Positions 54,259 through 64,000 of a DNA stretch of 64,000 bases are shown here, in pieces. Within the stretch, counting starts at the first letter, position 1. Each line of letters opens with the position of its first letter. A program made the position numbers and the translations under genes. Below the pieces are notes generated by a model that had not been told where the DNA came from, searched no databases, and saw only the letters and a program-made list of their open reading frames with translations. Origin of the DNA: Ampelocalamus luodianensis (lineage: Eukaryota; Streptophyta; Magnoliopsida; Poales; Poaceae); assembly GCA_036346255.1 (NCBI GenBank), contig CM070628.1, positions 12,973,840 to 13,037,839 of the forward strand, written 5' to 3'.

Positions 54259-55416
54259 TCAGATAGTAAATCCATTTGGTAACTTCCCAGCACAGCTAGA
54301 AGCATAAGCACTAGCGAGGCCTGGAATGCTATTCATGTAAGGATGCACAAACTTGCCAATAAACTTCTTCTCAGTCAGCGCAATAGCTGAATAGAAGTCC
54401 AACTCAGCATCCAGCAACCCCTTTGCATTGAGGACCTTGAGCAAGCAATGCCGGGGTAACAACCGGCGCTCAAGGCTATACATGATCAGCACTGGCCTTT
54501 GAGCAATGTAAGGTATCTCCAGCCCAGCATCCCTTGTCAAGAAATCCACATTTTTCCGTAGCCTTTCCTCAGACATGTTCAACATACATGGCATCTTCCT
54601 CACAGCTATCAACAGATCATCCTTTGACCAACCAAACATCTCAAGGATTTCAATTTTCGCGGCGAGCTTCTGCTGGCTATGGCACGCGAACGCCATGAGT
54701 GCATGGCGGAACATCGGCGAGTCCTGCGGCACACCAAACTTACTGATGTGCTCCACGGCGTCCTGGACGTGCTTAGGGGGCCTGCTGAGCACCAGGGACA
54801 CGAATGTATCGGGAAAATTACAGACATGTATCCCGCATTGCTGGAGGAGGGCCAGGTTGGGCTTGGCCACCTTCTCGAGGTCGGTGGCGAGGAGACCGCA
54901 GTTTATCTTGATGGCCTTGAGGATCTTTTCGAATGAGCCGAAGACCGGGAGCCAGAAGCCAAGGTTTGAACCGAGGGAGCTGATGCGGAAGGAGAAGCGG
55001 GCGAGCGGGATGAGGCGCGCGATCTGGGAGCGCGAGAGGCCGAGGTCGGTGAGCTCGACGACGCGTTTAGCTAGGTTCTTCTCCACGTCGGCGCAGAGGA
55101 ACTGTGGGTCAGCGGCGGCGACGGCGGCGATGTCGGAGCGGGAGAGGCCGAGACCGGAGAGGAAGGCGAGGACGGCGTCGGGCTTGGAGGGGGATTTCAA
55201 GTGGGAGAGTTTCTTGGAGGCCTTGAGTGCTTGGGCTCGGGTGAGGCCGCAGGTGGTGACGAGGTACTCCTTGACGGCGAAGGGTTTTGGGGGAACGGAT
55301 GCGGTGGTGGAGAGGAGGAAGCCGTGGAGGGAGAAGAGGGGGAAGATGTGGGCGGCGGGGAGTGGGGATGGGGAGTCGACGAGGAGGGAAAGGATGCGCT
55401 TTGGCAGGTGGATCAT
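54259..55416 (-). CDS. mTERF family protein, gene 3 (385 aa)
   Basis: I place the start at 55416 because residues from MIHLPKRILSLL align with both paralogues. The frame stays open upstream to 55536, but those 40 residues include a basic RRRRN run and have no counterpart. Residues 1-45 look like a transit peptide. The mTERF repeats start at AVKEYLVTTCGLTRAQALKA, followed by DAVLAFLSGLGLSRSDIA and ADPQFLCADV. The C-terminal block IAQRPVLIMYSLERRLLPRH is near residue 300. The tail SSCAGKLPNGFTI is shorter than in gene 2. There is one exon and no damage. Most similar to gene 2 through the body. It likely acts in organelle gene expression; the target is unknown. Confidence 0.92.
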   Translation of the reverse strand: MIHLPKRILSLLVDSPSPLPAAHIFPLFSLHGFLLSTTASVPPKPFAVKEYLVTTCGLTRAQALKASKKLSHLKSPSKPDAVLAFLSGLGLSRSDIAAVAAADPQFLCADVEKNLAKRVVELTDLGLSRSQIARLIPLARFSFRISSLGSNLGFWLPVFGSFEKILKAIKINCGLLATDLEKVAKPNLALLQQCGIHVCNFPDTFVSLVLSRPPKHVQDAVEHISKFGVPQDSPMFRHALMAFACHSQQKLAAKIEILEMFGWSKDDLLIAVRKMPCMLNMSEERLRKNVDFLTRDAGLEIPYIAQRPVLIMYSLERRLLPRHCLLKVLNAKGLLDAELDFYSAIALTEKKFIGKFVHPYMNSIPGLASAYASSCAGKLPNGFTI

Positions 55417-55487
55417 AGCGTTGCGGCGGCGGCGGAATGACTGCCGGCGGTTGGGGGATGGGGGATCGAGCGTTGTAGCTGTAGCTT

Positions 55488-55496
55488 TAGGGTTTA
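55488..55496 (-). promoter_or_regulatory. Telo-box near mTERF gene 3 start
   Basis: On the gene strand this reads TAAACCCTA, which contains the telo-box AAACCCTA, about 75 bp upstream of the start codon. Telo-boxes often occur near starts of genes for translation and organelle functions. A single short match is weak evidence. Confidence 0.4.
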
Positions 55497-55559
55497 CAGA
55501 GGGGGAAATGATCGTATACCGAACTTTAGATGACACGGAGAATATTTCGATAGATCTAT

Positions 55560-57424
55560 ATAACTTTCGACGGTTTTTTTGAAGCTAAAAGAGTTATTTT
55601 TCTGTTCGTTAGATGTGTTGTAAGATTCATGTTATTGATATGGTCATCTGAGTTCGAATCTAATGTGTTGCAAGATTTGTGTTATTGATGCAGTCATCTG
55701 GGTTCGAATCTAACCTGTTTTGGTATGCAACTCGGTATCGGTTTTACTAAACAACATTCGACTGTTTTCTTTTGTTAAAATACTTGAATTTTCATCCGTC
55801 CGATATGCTTTGAGATTTGTATTTTTTCCTATCTCGTGAATTGGATCCGAACTTATTATGATTTTTTTTTCGGAACATAACAGGTTCACTACATTGTCGT
55901 ATTTTATTGGTATAAAATTTTATTTTTTGTCTTTATTTTTGCTCAACTTCTCAAAGTCCATATGAGATTTTGAATCATGTGATGGAAATGTGAGTTATTA
56001 AGACTTTTAATAATAATTACAGTGACCAAGAGCAAAATTATATAAATAATTTACTATTATTTATGTATAATGAAGTTGTAAATGAATTAAAATTTAACTA
56101 TTTTGGGCTGAGAAAACAGTCGAATCTTGTATAGACGGACTTCATGAATCCAATAAGTTTTGTAGACTATATGTATATATGTATGTATATTTTGTATTAT
56201 TAGTTGTTTAATCTAGTATGCTGCTTCTTTGATCCAACGGTTCAGAATGTGACAGTTTGTTACAGAGGAAACAATCGAATTCTTGTAGACAAACTTTTTA
56301 TATTTTGGTATTTAGAATATTATAATGATTTCTATTTCTTTTATTTTTTCTATACAGACCAAATGAACTTCATGCTCTTGCCCTTGCCCATCTGTGTGGT
56401 ATGTGGTTCGGTCTCGAGAAAGAGAGAGCCATTGACCACATGTAAATCCATTGAAGGAACCAAATACGCAATTGGTAATGAATCAAATAAGGTGAAGGGG
56501 CTAAAGTATTAATTGCCAAAATAAAATATGTACTGATATTTAACATCAGAAAGCACACAAGAAACTGACATGAAAACGCTTCTACTTTCAGTTTTCCATG
56601 ATCTCATCACAGCATGTACCAAGGGAAAAGGTACATCTAACTATGGAACAAGGGTACTAAATTGATGAAATATGCGGTACAATTTTCACCCTCCAAGCTT
56701 CATCCGGCGCCGCGAGAAACCAAACATATTCGGCATTGCACTTAATTTCTCTCCAATTCTGCTCAAAATCAGACCACCGGGATGCACATTATCCTGTCAC
56801 CTGCAAACAAGTCAATGCAAAAAAAAGGGTTAGAAATGTAAGTAAATGGGGGTTAGTGGAGTAGTTGGTCTTGCGCACACCAAATCATGGCAAACAGGGG
56901 AACCAGACCAAGAAGAGGAGAAAAATCCGGGCAATTTTGTTTTCTACCTTTAGGATTTGGAGCAAGAAAAACAAATCACAAAAGAAATGGGGGAAAATCA
57001 TCCATGAGAGACCAATAAAACAGTGAAAGAGAAAAAGAAATAGGCAAGAACAGAAAAAGAAGAATCAAGGAACGCCGCCTCTTGTTTAGGGAGAAACAGC
57101 AAGAACTGCCACAATAACTTTCGTTTTTGCCTACCAACAGAAGAAGCACAAATATGAGAGGGAGGGCAGAGAAATGCTGGTATTTTCCTTACAAAAACAC
57201 CCAAGAAATTCGCTCAGCCAAGCTGCCAAGATCGTCTGGCATCATACAACCAAGAAGTGATAACTAACAAGCATAACCAATGCCAGGGGAGAATCATACA
57301 CACAAGAAGGACAGGAAGAGAGACCAGGTAGAAGAAGAAGACACGCACTTCTACCTCTCGGGTTGGAGGAACATGAGGAATCACGGCAGAATCTGCAGTA
57401 AAAAGGAGGATACGAATGCAAGAA
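55560..57424. other. AT-rich spacer, no gene recognised
   Basis: Mostly AT-rich, with a short duplicated tract (TGTTGTAAGATTCATGTTATTGATATGGTCATCTG near 55617 and a similar one near 55664). Open frames on both strands are short and match no family. The last five bases are AAGAA (57420-57424), the left duplication of the next LTR. Confidence 0.4.
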
Positions 57425-57871
57425 TGTAACATCCTGTTTTTAAGACCTTGTAAAGGATTTTTCAAATTTCAAATTTAATTCAAAATGCAAATCAAATTTT
57501 CTCAAAAGGGTTCAAAATTTCAAACATCAAAGCCTTTTGGGCTTGGCCCAACCCAGCCCTCTCCCTCTCCCTCCCCTTCTCCCCCATTTCTTTCCCCCCT
57601 GTGACCCAGCCGGCCTAGGCCGCGCCAAAGCGCGCTCTGGAGCGCGCCCAACGCGCGCAGCGCACGCTCCCGGCTCCCTCGCCCCCACTCCTACTGTGTC
57701 CTCGCCCTTAAATCCTGCTGCGCCTCACGACGGTGCCGCGCCACCCCTCTCCCCTCTTTCTCTCGTGCGCACCCGCCACTCCCACCCCTACCCTAGCGCT
57801 GCGCCCAGCGCCGCCTCGGGAACCCGCGCGGCCTTTGCTTGCCCAACAGCTCTCTTCTCCCTCCTTGTGGC

Positions 57872-57879
57872 TATAAGAA
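57872..57879 (+). promoter_or_regulatory. TATA-like box in the 3.4-kb solo LTR
   Basis: TATAAGAA stands in GC-rich context, placed like those of the other long LTRs. Confidence 0.4.
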
Positions 57880-59037
57880 GCCCTTGGCCATCTCCCCTTT
57901 CCTCCCCACCCCTCATTTCGCTCAGAGTAACCGAGGAGCACAAGCTTCATTTTCGGCCGCCACACCGTCGTCGCCGCATTCATCATCCCTGGTGAGCCTC
58001 TCACTTCGCCACTTGCATCACGTTGTGTTCCAGAGAACGATGATCTTTTCCCCCATCTCAATTTTGCTTTTGGTCCACAAACTTTGCTGGATTTTCCCTT
58101 CTTCCTCAACTCCAGCTGGAACCATCTTCATCGTTGCTAGCTCTCCTCTGACCACCTCTGTCCTCCCTCTCAGTCCTGGTGAGTTCCCCGTACTTTGTTT
58201 TTGCTCGTGTGCTCATTCTCTAGCTGGAAGCGTCGCCGGGTCTCCTTGGCCGCTGTAGCCGTAGCACCGCCGCCACTCATCTCCAACGCGCCGCCGCTCC
58301 GGTCCACCGCTATCCAAGTCACAGCCACCCTTAGGACCGGTTAGCTCCCACGGTTCCATTTTTGGCATCACCGTCGGCCGTCGTGGCTCCCCTCGCCAGC
58401 AACGAGGGTGGGAAGGCACTGCCTTAGGGCTCCTCTCTTTGTTGGAAATAGACAACGACTGTAGCGAGTCTTTAAAACAGAATTGCTGTCGTTTAGGGCA
58501 AAGCCACGTTTAATTGCTGGTTTTATTGCTGCTAAGGTCAACTGATGTGTGGGCCCTAGCAAATAATTAATGCATATAATTAAACCCTGTTGTTCACCGT
58601 AAGTCAATGACAAGCGGGCCCCAAAGCATTAAGTGCATGGTGCACCGAGCAGTGGACCACGCACAGTGCTCATGGGCCTTCGGTCCATGCACTATTTTCG
58701 TGGGCCAAGTCTATGATAGTGTACCCCACCTGTCAGTAATGATTTTATTTAGAAATTAAAATAAAATGAGAATACTGCCAATGGACCTCGCCTGTCAGAG
58801 AGAGAATTCTCTCTCCTCTGTTATTTTCTGGATTTAATTTCAGATTAAAACTTTAGAAAGCCCGTTCTCACTCGTTTTAACTCCAAATTTAATGAAATTT
58901 ATTTCTAAAATTTTCTAAATTCAAGATCTTTCTAATGGCAGTGGTTTTATTCAATTTGGAGTTCATTTGATATTTCATTTGTATTTATTTGCTTTGCTCA
59001 GTTGTTTGTTCTTTTTCCGATGCGATCGTCCGAATAG

Positions 59038-60462
59038 AGTTTGAAGACCCAAGAGAGCCCTTGTTTGATCAAGCTCAAGACTTTCAAGACCATCTTTCTT
59101 TTGACTCAGGCGAGTCAATACTTTGATCATATTGAACCTACACTTTATGCAAAATTATATTCTTTTAAATTATCAAATTGCATGCTTAGTTCTTTATACA
59201 AATGTATGTCAAATCTTAAGGTAGTTAAATGCCTATTTGATACTTTAGTATTATACCATCTTTTGATATTTGAATCACTTAATCTTTGTCACCCTAGATA
59301 TTTATGTGGTAACCTTACTAGCTATAGGTCGTATTTAAGCGTCATGCTAGTCTTGCTTAAGTACCGGGGTATTAATTGCTCTAATCATCGTCTTTTAATC
59401 ACAAAACTTATTTTGGGCAGTCATTGGAGGGAAATGACTGTGTATTTGAGATAATTTAGTTTATGCTTCTCAAAACCCTAATAACTTGCTGCTACCACAT
59501 CTGGGCAGATGGTTGGTGCGGATGTAGCACAGTAAATGGTGGTACGTGGTATGTACCACCCAGATGGTTTTAAGGGCTTAATCCTACGATAACCTCTCAA
59601 TGTAAAACAGTGCAATCACAAGTCTATAATGGTGTCGACCTGGCTAAATAATTTGTATCCACTAGTGCAAGTTGCACCATTAGAGTGATCCACGAGTCGT
59701 GTTGCTGGTTTTAAGCTGTCGTGGACACGGGTCGTGTCACTGGTGTAAGTCGCCGTGTGGCGCAAGCGAGGGTCTAAATGTGGTGGACATAACCACCCTC
59801 AAGCGAAACCTTAGCAGGTGTAACTTACACTGGGGGGCATTGTAAAAACCTTTTGATGATCTCCTTGATTCACATGTCTAAGGAAACGTATGTATATATC
59901 AAGATGATTATCTCTTGTTGTAAAGTGTACAGTCTCTACAGAGTATAAACTATTTAAACAGTCGTGCCTACAGTTAAGGGCGGGCATGGGAACTTACTCG
60001 GGCTAGTTTCTATTCTAAAAATATTTATGGATGGGATGAAAACTCGTCGGGTGGATGTAACCCTGATTTTGGATTTTTCCTGGGTGGATGTAACCCAATA
60101 TTGTTAATTAGGTGGACGTAACCCTAGTAATCAAAATTAAGCATTGGTGGATGGAACCATGTAATAGGTGGATGGAACCTGCACCGTTATCAATATTGTA
60201 CAACTTCTCTTTACTAAAATATGTTTTGGTTAAAATCCTAAGTCATAGGAGTTGAAAATATTGCCTTTAGCAAATAAAAGAACCTAAGCCATCCTTGATA
60301 AACCCTGCATGTATAAATATTTTATTCTATGTGTTGGCTCGCGAGCATAGTTGTTTGTACTCACCCTCGCTTTCCCCAAACCCCTCAGAGCCTGTGGACC
60401 AAGGACATTATGCATACTACAAGGATTTAGAAGTTGATGGCCAAGAAGACGGTGAAGAGTAG
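59038..60462 (+). CDS. Putative spliced acidic mini-ORF in the 3.4-kb LTR (exons 59038-59109 and 60389-60462)
   Basis: After the acceptor GAATAG the 72-nt exon reads FEDPREPLFDQAQDFQDHLS and three more residues, then ends at G|GCGAGT, again a GC-type donor. The 1279-bp gap closes at CCCTCAG. The second exon reads EPVDQGHYAYYKDLEVDGQE followed by DGEE and TAG (60460-60462). A phase-1 join keeps the frame. Layout, phase, donor type and acidity match the other two LTR families. The initiating exon is not known. Confidence 0.4.
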
Positions 60463-60841
60463 ATTAGTCTATAGTAATCTAGGTCTCACCCCAGTTTAGC
60501 CGGCTAAGTCGGTGCTTACACGCACCAATATTATCTAAGTCTTTAGATAATATCAGCTGCACACAGGTTACCCCAGTCGCTTGCCTGTGACGAGATGTGC
60601 CTTCCCCTTTTGCTTCCGCTTATGCTTTTATATAATGTATCCATTTGTCCTGATCAGCCCTATTGTAAACTTGATCAAATGCGGTCTATGTGAACTCTGA
60701 TGTTTTGTAATTTAATGTATGGTACAATTTATGTCTTGTATGAAATGATTCAGTGATGTATCTGTGAGCACTATCTATTGATCCAGGGAATAGTGCAGAG
60801 ATTTCACAGAGGATTTGAATTGGCTAAATCTGGGTCTAACA

Positions 60842-61418
60842 AAGAAGCAGTTGTTCAGTTCAGTGCAAGTCTGCAACTGACATGGTCTGAGGGAGGATAC
60901 GAATTGGAGGAGGCGTTGGTGGGGGGGTGAGGCAGTGGGAGGAGGAGAAGTTGGCGGTGGCGACAGCGAGCTGGTGGAAGGTGAGGAGGAGGGGAGGTCA
61001 GGGAGGGAGTCGCGGAGATAGAGAGAGAGAGAGATTGAGAGGATGGGGTCGGGGCATCTTTGGCTCGATCGAACCACATAAGCGCACCACACGGATGGGC
61101 AAGGGCATGAAGGTCATTTCGCCTGTATAGAAAAGGCAAAAGAAATAGAAATTATTAAAATATCCTAGAAATATCAAAATATAAAGATTGCAACTAAAGG
61201 TGTGGTATAAGATCTATTGCATTGTTCTTCATGGCATTTTGATGAATATCAACTAAAGGTGAGATATATGATTAATTTCCCCTTTATCAAATATCTCCGT
61301 AGAATGACCAAGCAGTCAACTCTTAGCACAACTAGTGCCAGACTCAGACTGGCGGTCATCCGAGTTCTCAACTCCGAAGTCCGAACTCCATTGAAGCTAA
61401 GCAAATGTGGATGCCAAA
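60842..61418. other. Spacer between solo LTR and hAT element
   Basis: Purine-rich DNA (GGAGGAG and GAGAGAGAG runs, 60900-61040) with no convincing gene. Minus-strand frames are Ser/Pro-rich low complexity. It could be a promoter or 5' leader of a minus-strand gene, but no exon is recognised. Confidence 0.35.
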
Positions 61419-61933
61419 TAGTGGTGGCCAAATGGGTCACCCCGCACGGCATGGGGCCGTGCTAGCCCGGGCACAATTTGGGTCATACCGTGTTGGCCTA
61501 TGGGTCGAAGTGCCAACCCAGGCATGACACGCCAACCTCTCGGGCCATGCCGGACCGGCCCGAGCACGTTTAGCCTGACGGGCTAGGTTGGCCCGTGTAG
61601 CCCATCTCGGCCTGAAATTTTTAAAAATCCTAGAAAAATGTATAGAATTTAAAAATAAGGATTAAACTTGTAAAGAATGAGTTCTATTATGGGAAAAGAG
61701 ACAAATATATTCAAAAAGTAATAAAGAGCTTTATTAATATTTACATGGTTGCCCTCGTCAAAATATTTGCCATGTAAAAACTCAACATGAGAAAACCTTG
61801 GCAAAGGAAAAAACAGTACAACTTATAGCTCTGCATACATCCGTGTTGTAAGTGTCGTTGTCTGGGTATATATTTTTGAACACATCCGCCAACTCTAGAT
61901 TATCTATAGAATGTTGTATTGTGCATCAGCTTG

Positions 61934-63690
61934 TTATCGGTCCTTCACAGTTAGAAGTATCTTCACCATCTCACTCGTGAGACGTGTTCTTCTCTCCTCC
62001 AATATTCTTCTAGAAAGACTAAAAGCAGACTCGGAGGAAGCCATGAAGACAAGAACAGTTAATACATCACATACTAATATGGATAGAACATGATATGTTA
62101 TCTGATGGTTATGCATTGCAAAATTTTGAAGTCATATGCGTTGAAATCCACCATATTGCTGTGAGGGAGATTGGTCTTGCTTGAGGTGGTGGTGTAGAAT
62201 CTGAACCCTTGGACCTGAAGGTGGAACCTACACCCCAGATCTTGCCCCACATATTTGTCTTGTTGACTGTGGTGGGTGCTACTAGAGGTTGTTGCAAGCG
62301 AACTCCCTAAAACTTACGTCCGTACCTTTGAAAAAGGTCAAAAAATTTAGTACAAATATCTGCAAAATAGTTAGAATAGTCTTACCCCGTAGCATCACTA
62401 AGAAGTTCAAGAATATTAGCAAATCCTTGAATTTTAGCTCTAGGATCTAAAATAAATGCAAATGCATATATGAATGGGATTTCTCTCCAATGTTTCAAGT
62501 ATTTCGATTTAATAGCAATGATAGCCTCTCGTAAGACTATTTTATTTTCGTATATGTCTTCAAGTGACTAGTAGTTTATAGAATACTTTGCATAATAATA
62601 GGAGATGTTGGATAATACACAGCGGATAAAGCAACGATATAGTCATAAAAAAGTTCCAAAAACTGAAGTATCTTCTCAACAACAAACCAATGTTGCTCAG
62701 TCAATAGTACAGTACCGTCAGTGCTTTTGAATAAAAACAGAAAAGTGCTCTTATATGGTAAAAGACTCTTAAGTATCAAGTAACTAGAGTTCTATCTTAT
62801 TGGAATATCCAAACCAATTTTTCTTGGATACGCCTATTGCCCTACAGAAGTTCTTATATGCTGTTATTTGTTGGTTACAATAATTTAAGGAAGATATCGC
62901 ATCGCGGAATGCTTTAACATATGCATCCAACCTCTTCAAACCGCATTTTACTACAACGATGATAATATGACAAGTGCATCACTGATGTAGCAAGAAGGAT
63001 TCGACGTATGTACTCAACAATAGCGAATATCCATTGTCCTAGAGTTTGTGGTGGCATTGTCGTAAGTTATTGAGAACATTTTGTCTGTAAGACCAAAATC
63101 TTCCACGACTTTGATAATACAATCCGCAATATTCTCACACGTGTGTGCTACATCAATAAGTTCGAACCTAATATTTTTTTATTTCCCAGTTATCATTAAT
63201 ATAATGAGCAACTACACTAAGGTAATCCTCCCTAGCCCAACAACTCTATATGTCCGAGGTCAAAGACACCGAAAAACGTATATGTACAAAATAGTTCTTT
63301 TAATTTATCATGGAGTTCATTAAGTATTTAATTAGATCTCTAGTTGTGGTCTCTCTAGAAATGGTTGAAATCTAGGATTATGAGCAGTCCTTATGTGATT
63401 TTTAAAAGATGTTGACTCCCTAAAGTTTAAAGATAAATCATCTGAAGCAATTAAATGGCAAAGAGATTGACAAGCTACCTCAGGACTGTAGTCTCAGCTA
63501 CGTACTGTATCGTCGGGGTTGTACTGAAGCTGCGTCTGCCTCATCGTCAATCCTTGCCTTGCTTTACATCTTGCAGCATGTCTAATCAAGTGCCTCGTTC
63601 CACCTGAAGACTTTGCAGATAATTCATGTTTACAAATTTTACAAAATAAACATATCTTACCAGAGCTCCTTGTGTGTCTTCCTTGGTTGT
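61934..63690 (-). pseudogene. hAT (RICESLEEPER/Ac-type) transposase, broken into many frames
   Basis: On the minus strand the order is N- to C-terminal. A BED zinc finger lies at about 63570-63660 (ICLFCKICKHELSAKS and GTRHLIRHAARC, giving CX2C...HX5C). A stretch near 63060-63125 gives VVEDFGLTDKMFSITYDNAT, from the RNase H-like part. Next is an LTEQHWFVVEKILQFLELF / AVYYPTSPIIM block at 62576-62779. Last is the C-terminal dimerisation block at 61934-62116 (LSRRILEERRTRLTSEMV). Stops and frameshifts separate all parts. The enzyme cannot be produced. Confidence 0.85.
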
Positions 63691-64000
63691 CCTATCAAAA
63701 TCATTCCAGACTCCTAATGTAATCGACCTGGACCTCTTTGCGCCAGTGGTTACAGACGTAGATGCTACCGTAGAGCCTAATGATGGTATTCCTCCTGCTT
63801 GCTCTTGGGGTTGGCTTCCTCCTGCTCGCTCTTACAGTTGGCTTGAGGAATCAAGATTCTTGAAGGATGCAAAGATCCTTCGGTGAAATCCCATAATCAC
63901 CAATAGCAAAACTATCGTAATTTTTCATCACGAAAACTGCAAATCAAAACCTACACTATTAACAATTCATCTTAGTGTAACAAATAATAACAATAAAAAT
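63691..64000. other. Window end, hAT 5' region, nothing further recognised
   Basis: Probably the transposase N-terminal/leader region of the hAT element. A plus-strand frame at 63674-63886 is only the antisense of an acidic leader. No other feature is seen. Confidence 0.35.

Larger units (their letters stand above)
57425..60841 (+). mobile_element. Solo LTR of 3.4 kb
   Basis: It begins TGTAACATCC and ends TGGGTCTAACA, with a perfect 5-bp duplication AAGAA (57420-57424 and 60842-60846). No primer site, polypurine tract or coding interior is present, so it is a solo LTR. It has the same plan as the LTRs at 224 and 9406: TATA-like CTATAAGAAG (57871), a GC-rich leader with TGGTGAG donor-like sites (57989, 58179), an acidic mini-exon and its partner exon. 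A GGTGGATGTAACCC-like tandem motif recurs at 60052-60185. Confidence 0.88.
61419..64000 (-). mobile_element. hAT transposon, decayed, right end outside the window
   Basis: A left terminus TAGTGGTGGCCAAATGGGTC starts near 61419. It is followed by GGGCCATGCCGG/CCGGCCCGAGCACG-type inverted GC-rich tracts (61450-61610) that mark hAT subterminal regions. Minus-strand pieces of a hAT transposase fill 61934-63690. No right terminus was found before the window ends. Confidence 0.65.

Noticed and set aside
55417..55536. Upstream in-frame extension of mTERF gene 3 by 40 codons
   Set aside because: The added residues do not align with either paralogue, and the basic RRRRN stretch is not transit-peptide-like at the start. 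The ATG at 55416 matches both other genes.
54575..55582. A 335-codon plus-strand frame opposite mTERF gene 3, with similar frames at 25264-25767 and 41322-41843
   Set aside because: These are antisense shadows of the GC-rich mTERF coding frames; the mTERF frame explains the conservation.
1..64000. tRNA, rRNA, CRISPR arrays, prokaryotic operons
   Set aside because: None seen. The content is eukaryotic (plant nuclear) and dominated by mobile elements; short repeats present are transposon or microsatellite sequence.

Overview
The window is nuclear DNA from a plant, almost certainly a grass (Poaceae). It has GC-rich intronless genes beside AT-rich spacers, and nearly every grass transposon order is present: very long LTRs, CACTA with ATCACAGACGGTTT subterminal repeats, a Helitron with a CTAG end, MULE, hAT, and Tourist and Stowaway MITEs. 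No species can be named from sequence alone.

The only genes that look intact are three mTERF-family (mitochondrial/plastid transcription termination factor) genes. All are on the minus strand and about 13-16 kb apart: 25077-26240, 40817-41989 and 54259-55416. They are tandem paralogues that encode organelle-targeted nucleic-acid-binding proteins. The second and third also share their 3' flanks, so they come from a segmental duplication. Comparing those flanks gives empty sites for a Stowaway MITE and a hAT element in the second copy.

Layout. 1-9.2 kb: a gag-only LTR retrotransposon whose 3.5-kb LTRs exceed its 2.1-kb interior (TSD TGGCT). 9.4-14.5 kb: a 5.05-kb solo LTR (TSD ATACT), followed by a broken glutamate decarboxylase gene fragment. 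15.6-18.3 kb: a CACTA remnant. 18.4-19.7 kb: a copia gag/protease remnant. 19.87-23.88 kb: a non-autonomous Helitron. 24-26.5 kb: mTERF gene 1, with a triplicated 33-bp repeat upstream. 26.6-31.1 kb: a hAT element, then a long-inverted-repeat element holding a Harbinger-like element and a Tourist MITE. 31.7-36.5 kb: a hAT element (TSD ATTTGAAT) that contains a complete but decayed MULE. 36.7-40.7 kb: a hAT MITE, a copia-type solo LTR, an 821-bp hAT element and a Stowaway MITE. 40.8-42 kb: mTERF gene 2. 42.6-47.4 kb: a pol-less gypsy-type element. 49.4-51.9 kb: two small TRIM-like elements head to head within one target-site duplication. 52.1-53.9 kb: a second member of the long-inverted-repeat family, which carries three exons of an ACT-domain (ACR-type) gene. 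54.3-55.4 kb: mTERF gene 3. 57.4-60.8 kb: a 3.4-kb solo LTR (TSD AAGAA). 61.4 kb to the end: a decayed hAT transposase.

The most interesting pattern crosses elements. All three very long LTR families, which otherwise differ, carry at matching places a 63-72-nt acidic mini-exon with a non-canonical GC donor. A 1.1-1.3-kb intron follows, then a second acidic mini-exon. Phase and frame are the same in all three. This suggests a small spliced protein encoded inside the LTR, and I do not recognise it.
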